DNA of 39,753 bases. It comes from an uncultured Bacteroidales bacterium. GTDB lineage: Bacteria; Bacteroidota; Bacteroidia; Bacteroidales; WCHB1-69. Shown here piece after piece: positions 34,289-39,753 of the stretch; the first letter of the stretch is position 1; every line of letters starts with the position of its first letter. The notes below the pieces were generated by a model. It was given only the letters and a program-made list of their open reading frames with translations. It did not search any database and had not been told where the DNA came from. Position numbers and translations under genes: made by a program. Where the stretch lies: NCBI GenBank assembly GCA_900315705.1, contig ONAB01000027.1, positions 571 to 40,323 on the forward strand. The letters are read 5' to 3'.

Positions 34289-35748
34289 CCCAACGCCTTC
34301 TCAAGATAAAGATAATCCATCCGAATCTCTATTTCCGCATCCACCACTTCCGATTTCGCCGACATCCAGGCCGTTTGAGCCGCCATCAAATCGCTGCTGC
34401 TGATGACACCCGCCTCGAACGACTCATTCGCTAAACGAAGGTTCTCCTCCGCATTCAGCAAGTTGCTTTGCGCCTGTACGAGCTTCTTGTTCGCCACCTC
34501 TAACTCATAGTTCAACTTGTTCACTTGCAGCTCGATAGCATTGCGAGCCTCCTCCAACTCATACTGCACCTCAGCGCGTTTGTGCTTGGCCGCCTTCACC
34601 GCGAGGATATCCTCCGCATGGCAAATAGGGATATTGACGACCACGCCTGCTGTGAACATTCCGGCAAACTTGTTCTGGAAACCGTTGAAAACGTTAGGAT
34701 TACTCACCAAATACGACCCGGTCACCGCCACGTTCGGCAGCAGACCAGCAGTCGCCATCTTCACATTCGACTTGGCCATCTGATCGCCGATTTCCAACAG
34801 TTTGATTTCTTTACGATTATTCCAAACGTTCTGCATATCAAGCGTTTGCTCAGGAAGAAAAGACTTCATATCCACTTCCTCAGCAATTTCGTAATCGCCT
34901 GTCAGATTCAGTCCACAGAGCTGATAAAGCACCATTTTCGAGAGTGCCAGTCCGTTTTCCGCTTTGGTGAGGCTCATCTGCGCTTCGTTGAGTTTCACAC
35001 GCACCTGCGTCAGGTCGCTTTGTGTGGCCACACCCTCGGCTACCATCGCTTCCACGTTTTGGTTCAAAGTATCCAAAAGATTGCAATATTGACGGGCAAG
35101 CAACTGCTTGTGTTGTAGCGAAATCACCCGCCAGTACGCTTCATCGACCTGTATGAGCAGATTCTCCTGCGCTTGGTCAGCTTGCAGGACTGCCGCCTGG
35201 TTGGTGAGTTTTGCAGTTTTGTACATGGCACGGATTTTTCCGCCAAGATAGATGGGCTCGGACACCGTGACCGCCCCCGCGAAGACGTTTCTCGTATCGA
35301 TGTTAAAGGCATCCGTAATCTCCTGACCGACACCGTTTAACGCCTCCTCCACATTCATTCCGGCCAAACTCTGCGCCAATGTCATGGCCAACTGAGGATC
35401 GCTTTGCATCAGCTGCATGATGACCGGCTGCAGGGCGGGCGTCACCTGCGACATCACCGTGGTGCCCATGTTATTGATGGTGGCCTGCTGCTCATCGCTC
35501 AGCAGCGAAATGTTTTTCTGGTTCCAGTTGTAAGTGCCATTCACACTGACTTTTGGGAAGAACTGCGCCAGTGCAGCCCCTTTCAGTGCCTCCGTCTCCT
35601 CGACACGCTCCTGCGCGATCTTCAGACGATTGTTCGAAGCGAGGGCCAATTCGTGGCATTTTTCCAAGGTTAAGACCTGTTGTGCGCCAACCGAAGGTAC
35701 CAGCCCGAACATAACTACCGTGATAATCAACGATTTAATCTTTTTCAT
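34282..35748 (-). CDS. TolC-family outer-membrane efflux protein
   Basis: 488 residues with signal peptide M-K-K-I-K-S-L-I-I-T-V-V-M-F-G ending at V-G-A-Q. The two OEP (PF02321) repeats are seen as long heptad-rich helices, for example L-E-K-C-H-E-L-A-L-A-S-N-N-R-L near the start and N-L-L-N-A-E-E-N-L-R-L-A-N-E-S-F near 435. TolC trimers form the outer-membrane channel and periplasmic tunnel. It is the first gene of the efflux operon, so expression starts here; the upstream region (35749-35869) holds the promoter and candidate operator. ATG at 35746-35748. Confidence 0.94.
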   Translation of the reverse strand: MKKIKSLIITVVMFGLVPSVGAQQVLTLEKCHELALASNNRLKIAQERVEETEALKGAALAQFFPKVSVNGTYNWNQKNISLLSDEQQATINNMGTTVMSQVTPALQPVIMQLMQSDPQLAMTLAQSLAGMNVEEALNGVGQEITDAFNIDTRNVFAGAVTVSEPIYLGGKIRAMYKTAKLTNQAAVLQADQAQENLLIQVDEAYWRVISLQHKQLLARQYCNLLDTLNQNVEAMVAEGVATQSDLTQVRVKLNEAQMSLTKAENGLALSKMVLYQLCGLNLTGDYEIAEEVDMKSFLPEQTLDMQNVWNNRKEIKLLEIGDQMAKSNVKMATAGLLPNVAVTGSYLVSNPNVFNGFQNKFAGMFTAGVVVNIPICHAEDILAVKAAKHKRAEVQYELEEARNAIELQVNKLNYELEVANKKLVQAQSNLLNAEENLRLANESFEAGVISSSDLMAAQTAWMSAKSEVVDAEIEIRMDYLYLEKALGK

Positions 35749-35816
35749 CTTTCCTATTTTTGAGGTCGCGAAAATAGGAAGTCACCACCACGGCACAAAC
35801 GACAAACGTTCTGAAG

Positions 35817-35857
35817 CGGACAAAAGCCACTCGGAAACGACCGGAACGCGGTCGGAA
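35817..35857 (-). promoter_or_regulatory. Candidate operator: phased CGGAA/CGGAC half-sites upstream of tolC
   Basis: CGGAC at 35817 and CGGAA at 35832, 35842 and 35853 recur with start-to-start spacings of 15, 10 and 11 bp, 69-105 bp before the tolC ATG. LytTR proteins bind tandem direct half-sites, so this is a possible target of the regulator encoded at the end of the operon. A near -7 element (minus-strand TATTTTCG) follows at 35770-35777. Confidence 0.35.
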
Positions 35858-35869
35858 AGGGAAAAAGGA

Positions 35870-37570
35870 TTACCGCTCCCTCCGTTCAATCACCTCTTTC
35901 AGGCGATAGCGATCACCTGTGGCGGTGCCAATGGCGTTGATGAATTGGATATCGTAGCCGGGCGTTTCGTAGCCCCAACGCTGGAAACTGCCGTCCTGAT
36001 CCACCTTCTTAACCACCTGGTCGTTGTATTTGACAATCAGGTATTTGGCCAGCACATCCCAACGCTTCATCATCTTGTCGGCGTAGGCGATGCTCTTCTT
36101 GTTGAGGTAGTCGCGACGGTCGGCGGGGGTCATCTTCTCAATGGCCTTCAGCACGCTGTCCTGGTCGGCGAAGTAGTAGTCCTCCAACTCGCGTTGCGCC
36201 TTGCGCAGGTCGCCGATCATCATCGAATAGCGCGGATAGACCATATTGGCCACCCAGTTGTTCATCCAGAAGGCCGACTCGAACGAGAACTCCGTGCGCG
36301 GGTTGTTCTCGGGACGGAAGCAGTCTGGCATTTGCGTGATGCAGCAGTAGAGCGGCACGTAGGCCACCATGTCGGCGTCATCGCAGTTGAACCATGTGAC
36401 GCCGCCCACGTCGTCGGGCAGCCACGAGCGCATCTGGCAGGTCATCGTGAAGCCGCTCTGCTGCGTGGCGATGGGACGCTCGCGGAAGTAGCTCACGCCG
36501 GCGGTGTCACGGAAGTGCATCGGCAGCGGACGGATCGGCATCCCCCACGGACCGGCGGTCATGTCGGCGGTCATGTCCAACGGGGTGTTCTCGAAATGGT
36601 CGCGCATGTCCTCTTGCAAGTCGCGCAAGGTCAGCGGTTTGTCGGGCTTGATCCAGAGCGGCAGGTGGTCGCACTTGTCGAACTCGCCGTTGAGGTATGG
36701 GAGGTACTTGTCCATCTCCGCCTCGTCGTAGTGGTGGCGGAAGAAGCTCCACACGCGGGCGTCGGCGTAGCGCACGTTCTCGAAATCGATGGGACAGTAG
36801 GCATCGCGGAAGGAGAAGTCCGCATCCTTGCCGCTGAAGTAGCCCAGCTCGCGAGCCAGGGTGATGACATCCTCGGCATAGACGCACTCGACTTCGGGGC
36901 GGGTGATGTATTGCAAATTCTTGCTGGAAATGGATTTGTAAGAACGTTTTTGTCCCAACGGGAATTGTCTGATTCTGCTGAGGTTGGCATGGGCGCAGAT
37001 GCAGTCGTCAGGGATGCGCAGGGCCACCCAGACGGCCCCTTTCCTGCCTTTCCCCTTGCCGATGATCTCCATGATCCACGCCTCGTTGGGGTCGCAAACG
37101 GTGATGCTCTCGCCAGTGCTGTTGTAGCCGTACTCCTCTACCAGCTCCGCCATGCACTTGATGGCCTCGCGGGCGGTGGAAGCGCGTTGCAACGCGAGCC
37201 GCATCAGGGAGAAGTAGTCGAGCAGCCCTTCGCGGTTCTGAAGTTCCAAGCGTCCGTCGAAGGTGGTCTCCACGATGGTCAGCTGCTTCTCATTCATCAA
37301 GCCGACGACGTTGTAGGTGTACTCGACCTGCTTCACGAACTGTCCTTCGTGCGCGGGTCCCCACCCGTGGATGGCGATCTGCTCGTCGGGGGCATGCCGT
37401 CCGGCGGGACTGTAGAACAGCGAACCGGAGAAGCCGAAGCCGTCGCAGTTGTAGGTACACATCACGCTGCCGTCGGCGGAGGCCTTCTTGCCGACAATCA
37501 GGTTGGTGCAGGCCACGGCGGGGAGGATGGCCGCGGCTAAGAGGATGATGGTGGTAAGGAGGTGTTTCAT
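35870..37570 (-). CDS. Peptidase family C69 dipeptidase (PepD-like), exported
   Basis: A 566-residue N-terminal-nucleophile hydrolase. The signal peptide M-K-H-L-L-T-T-I-I-L-L-A-A-A-I-L-P-A-V-A is followed directly by C21 in C-T-N-L-I-V-G, so cleavage would expose the catalytic cysteine as the new N-terminus; family members such as dipeptidase A cut dipeptides. The sequence A-D-G-S-V-M soon after the nucleophile and N-E-A-W-I-M-E-I near 160 are typical of C69. It is likely periplasmic or surface-exposed, which fits a peptide-fermenting lifestyle. It is not a lipoprotein by the usual lipobox rule (P-A-V-A-C lacks the L/V-x-G/A/S pattern clearly), but this cannot be excluded. Confidence 0.93.
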   Translation of the reverse strand: MKHLLTTIILLAAAILPAVACTNLIVGKKASADGSVMCTYNCDGFGFSGSLFYSPAGRHAPDEQIAIHGWGPAHEGQFVKQVEYTYNVVGLMNEKQLTIVETTFDGRLELQNREGLLDYFSLMRLALQRASTAREAIKCMAELVEEYGYNSTGESITVCDPNEAWIMEIIGKGKGRKGAVWVALRIPDDCICAHANLSRIRQFPLGQKRSYKSISSKNLQYITRPEVECVYAEDVITLARELGYFSGKDADFSFRDAYCPIDFENVRYADARVWSFFRHHYDEAEMDKYLPYLNGEFDKCDHLPLWIKPDKPLTLRDLQEDMRDHFENTPLDMTADMTAGPWGMPIRPLPMHFRDTAGVSYFRERPIATQQSGFTMTCQMRSWLPDDVGGVTWFNCDDADMVAYVPLYCCITQMPDCFRPENNPRTEFSFESAFWMNNWVANMVYPRYSMMIGDLRKAQRELEDYYFADQDSVLKAIEKMTPADRRDYLNKKSIAYADKMMKRWDVLAKYLIVKYNDQVVKKVDQDGSFQRWGYETPGYDIQFINAIGTATGDRYRLKEVIERRER

Positions 37571-37584
37571 GTTGGGGTTTTAAA

Positions 37585-37619
37585 GGTTAGAAGTTAGTAG
37601 TTAGCAGTTAGTAGTTACG
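37585..37619. repeat. Heptamer array E
   Basis: Five heptamers in phase, GGTTAGA then AGTTAGT/AGTTAGC units and AGTTACG. The TAA stop (37608-37610, minus strand) of the next gene lies inside it, so the final codons of that protein are part of the repeat. Confidence 0.75.
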
Positions 37620-39644
37620 TTTCTGGCAAAAGTAGTCGCCGATTTTCATGAGCAGAACGGCGTTGTCGAAGGCCTCTCGACCATAAAAATCTGCTGTAAG
37701 ACAGTTGTTTATAAAATGAGAAAGGGCAATACTATAACAATTGAAATGCTGGTCGTTATATTCAAAACGCCATGGGAGGAACCACGGATCTCCATCCTCA
37801 TAATAGGAACTCCTTATCCTGCAGGTGTCGTTGTTTTGGTTGACAAATTCAACTTCAAACCAATTGCTTGTGGTGCTTGTAAAACCTTCACCCATGTTGA
37901 GGATGTCGTATAATGTAGCCTTGTCAATGCCGTCCAACATAACAGGAACCGAATCATAGAGACCTTTGTCCTTATTCTGGATCTTGTTGAAGTCATACCA
38001 TCCCATGTCCAGCCGCTTTTGCAATCTTTCCATATAATGCTTTTTATCCACTTCCGTGACTTTAAAATTCTGAATTTCAAGCGTTTCATCAGGATTTGCA
38101 TTGATATGTTCCAGCAATCGAACCAGTTGAGCGCCATTCACGGTGATGTCGACCAGCGAATCCGTCCTATCTTGATAACCTCCCACTTTCGACATCACAG
38201 CCGCATTGAAAAGCGAATTATCTTCCGCATTAAACTCAATTTGATTGCCGTTATAATGAAAACAACCCCGACTGCCTGACGAAATGGTGAATTTCTTAAT
38301 GGGGGCGGCGAGGAAATCGCGCAACGGTTCTCTGTACGAGTAATCCTTCACGGTGTGGTTTTGCAAAGAATAAAGATGGTTTCGGAGACCGTCCCAAAGA
38401 ATGGCAACACTGTCGCTCAGCAACTTGATGCCACAGGTCGGGAAATCCAGTACCGCCTCACGATACCAGCAGCTATCTTTTTTGTCCGCGATATAGAGCT
38501 GACCGTCTTCCTCACCCCAAATCAGATGCTCACCGCTTTCCTTCAACCAAGGTTCCTCTATCGGATGATCAGTGGTGTAGGGAATATGGCAAGTCAGTCC
38601 CTCATGGTTGGCGCGCCCTACCATCTTATTAGCCAGAATCATATACAATGATCCGTTAACCGCTTTGATGTCAATTGGATATGCAGGAAGACGCTCGTTT
38701 AAGGGCGATCCATATTCCGTGGGTGAAGCAAACCACAACACCCTGAGACTGTCGTCAATCGCACACAACAGGTTGCAACCCTTGTCCAACGAGAGATCTA
38801 TGATTTGGACAGGAAACGGTTGCCAGTCAATCTTATTCGTTGTCAGCGTATAAAAGGACTTTCCACATTGCTTTGCAATCAGGTAAGGTCCCCAAATGAG
38901 CACTTTGTCAACGCGCGGTTGATCCTCGCGTTCGCTTGCTTCCACTTTTTTCTGATCCAATGGCGTGGGTATGTTTCGGGCTGTGTGCCAATTGTCTTCC
39001 GTGATGAGAATTTCGTTGGCTTCCGAACCGACTATGCCGCGAAACGCATCCGCCATGTAGAGCGCGTAGATTCTGTCCGACTTCTTAAACGGAATCTTCA
39101 ATGCTTTGAAATGTTCTCCGAAATCGTCGGAATAATGAATTTTTTTGCCTGCAGTTCCAATCCAAGCATCTCCGCGACTGTTTACGCAAGCTTCGTAAAT
39201 CCGGCCTTCTCCACCAAAGCTTCGAAGCTCCCAAGTGCGACCGCCGTCCGTAGTCCGATAGTATCCGTCGTATGGACTTTTCCAATCGTCGAAAAAATGC
39301 ATAAAGCCCGTCATGATGGCAGTATCAGCATTGAAAAAGGAGATTCGGTTGAGATTCGGTTTTTTTAAACTCAAATAATCCTCCTTGTCATCTTCGGCTG
39401 AAGGGTCCAGGCGGCCATAATGCCAGTTGGAGTCGATGCTGTTTGTATAATAGATTCCCCCCATGTAGGTGGTCAGCCAAATTTGCTCGTCGGGTGCAAC
39501 CGAAATTTCCGTGATTCGCCCAACGATATTGAGGGCGGCCCGATAATCGCGCGTATCACGCTCCCGTATCTGAGCTTGCGCAACCACGCTAAACCAAACG
39601 GACACTGTTACCAGCAACACACCTCGTATCCTATTAGCATTCAT
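37608..39644 (-). CDS. Exported beta-propeller-like (BNR/YCF48-type) protein
   Basis: 678 residues with signal peptide M-N-A-N-R-I-R-G-V-L-L-V-T-V-S-V-W-F-S ending near A-Q-A-Q. The N-terminal ~400 residues have propeller-blade repeats, for example Y-Y-R-T-T-D-G-G-R-T-W-E (Asp-box), I-H-Y-S-D-D-F-G-E-H-F and A-W-I-G-T-A-G, as in sortilin/BNR and photosystem II assembly-like proteins. The C-terminal ~250 residues show no family I recognise. No sorting domain is evident. Base composition is visibly more AT-rich than neighbouring genes, suggesting later acquisition. The promoter region beyond 39644 is cut by the window end. Confidence 0.78.
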   Translation of the reverse strand: MNANRIRGVLLVTVSVWFSVVAQAQIRERDTRDYRAALNIVGRITEISVAPDEQIWLTTYMGGIYYTNSIDSNWHYGRLDPSAEDDKEDYLSLKKPNLNRISFFNADTAIMTGFMHFFDDWKSPYDGYYRTTDGGRTWELRSFGGEGRIYEACVNSRGDAWIGTAGKKIHYSDDFGEHFKALKIPFKKSDRIYALYMADAFRGIVGSEANEILITEDNWHTARNIPTPLDQKKVEASEREDQPRVDKVLIWGPYLIAKQCGKSFYTLTTNKIDWQPFPVQIIDLSLDKGCNLLCAIDDSLRVLWFASPTEYGSPLNERLPAYPIDIKAVNGSLYMILANKMVGRANHEGLTCHIPYTTDHPIEEPWLKESGEHLIWGEEDGQLYIADKKDSCWYREAVLDFPTCGIKLLSDSVAILWDGLRNHLYSLQNHTVKDYSYREPLRDFLAAPIKKFTISSGSRGCFHYNGNQIEFNAEDNSLFNAAVMSKVGGYQDRTDSLVDITVNGAQLVRLLEHINANPDETLEIQNFKVTEVDKKHYMERLQKRLDMGWYDFNKIQNKDKGLYDSVPVMLDGIDKATLYDILNMGEGFTSTTSNWFEVEFVNQNNDTCRIRSSYYEDGDPWFLPWRFEYNDQHFNCYSIALSHFINNCLTADFYGREAFDNAVLLMKIGDYFCQKRNY

Positions 39645-39753
39645 TATTCTACATTATTACTGGTGCGTTAAAATTTGACAGTTTAGAATAAAGTTAGTTC
39701 TTTGACATTTTGATTGAAATTCAGGTGACTTTGTTTCTCATCGGGAACGGTCA

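Overview
This window looks like a chromosomal segment of an anaerobic, amino-acid-fermenting member of the Bacteroidales (Bacteroidota). The evidence is threefold. Many genes are preceded by the Bacteroidota -7 promoter element (TAnnTTTG, most often TATCTTTG). Several secreted proteins end in type IX secretion or gliding-type C-terminal domains. The gene set itself fits the phylum: FISUMP lipoprotein, OstA-like protein, MORN2 lipoprotein, LytS/LytTR pair, C69 dipeptidase and YfhO-like protein. Coding DNA is fairly GC-rich. No rRNA, tRNA, CRISPR or prophage was seen.

Layout. 1-3070: end of a FISUMP protein, a bidirectional terminator, a lamin-tail-domain secreted protein on the minus strand whose 5' end runs into two arrays of 33-bp tandem repeats, a cluster of REP-like hairpins, and a small Y1 (IS200/REP-associated) transposase. 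3180-5760: asd, a FISUMP lipoprotein and a GT2 glycosyltransferase. 5870-10170: a lysine 5,6-aminomutase operon, kamD - DUF362/ferredoxin protein - Tudor-like small protein - kamE. 10200-13085: gyrB overlapping an FtsE-type ATPase gene. 13061-18050: YfhO-like membrane protein, helix-hairpin-helix/outer-membrane protein and a small barrel-like protein, all minus. 18178-25410: orphan OmpR-type regulator, T9SS cargo, MORN2 lipoprotein with OstA-like protein, and a large PKD/CHU_C cargo protein. 25518-28872: htpG diverging from kamA (lysine 2,3-aminomutase). 28914-35748: a minus-strand TolC - HlyD - ABC2 permease - ABC2 permease - LytS kinase - LytTR regulator block. 35870-39644: a C69 dipeptidase and a beta-propeller-like secreted protein.

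How the genes work together. KamA (L-lysine to beta-lysine) and KamDE (beta-lysine to 3,5-diaminohexanoate) form the start of lysine fermentation. Their catalytic residues are intact: K337, D293, D330 and the CxxxCxxC cluster in KamA; H133 and K144 in KamE. The efflux genes are probably regulated by the LytS/LytTR pair encoded downstream.

Most unusual signals. (1) Five triloop hairpins with a conserved GCGTGCC/GGCACGC stem, one with a compensatory base-pair change, lie beside a Y1 transposase gene; this is a candidate REP/RAYT system. (2) The 33-bp repeats are exactly 11 codons long, stay open, and each supplies a GTG codon plus basic residues directly in front of a signal-peptide core. (3) Six degenerate heptanucleotide tandem arrays of different sequence all sit at the 3' ends of genes, and four of them contain the stop codon.
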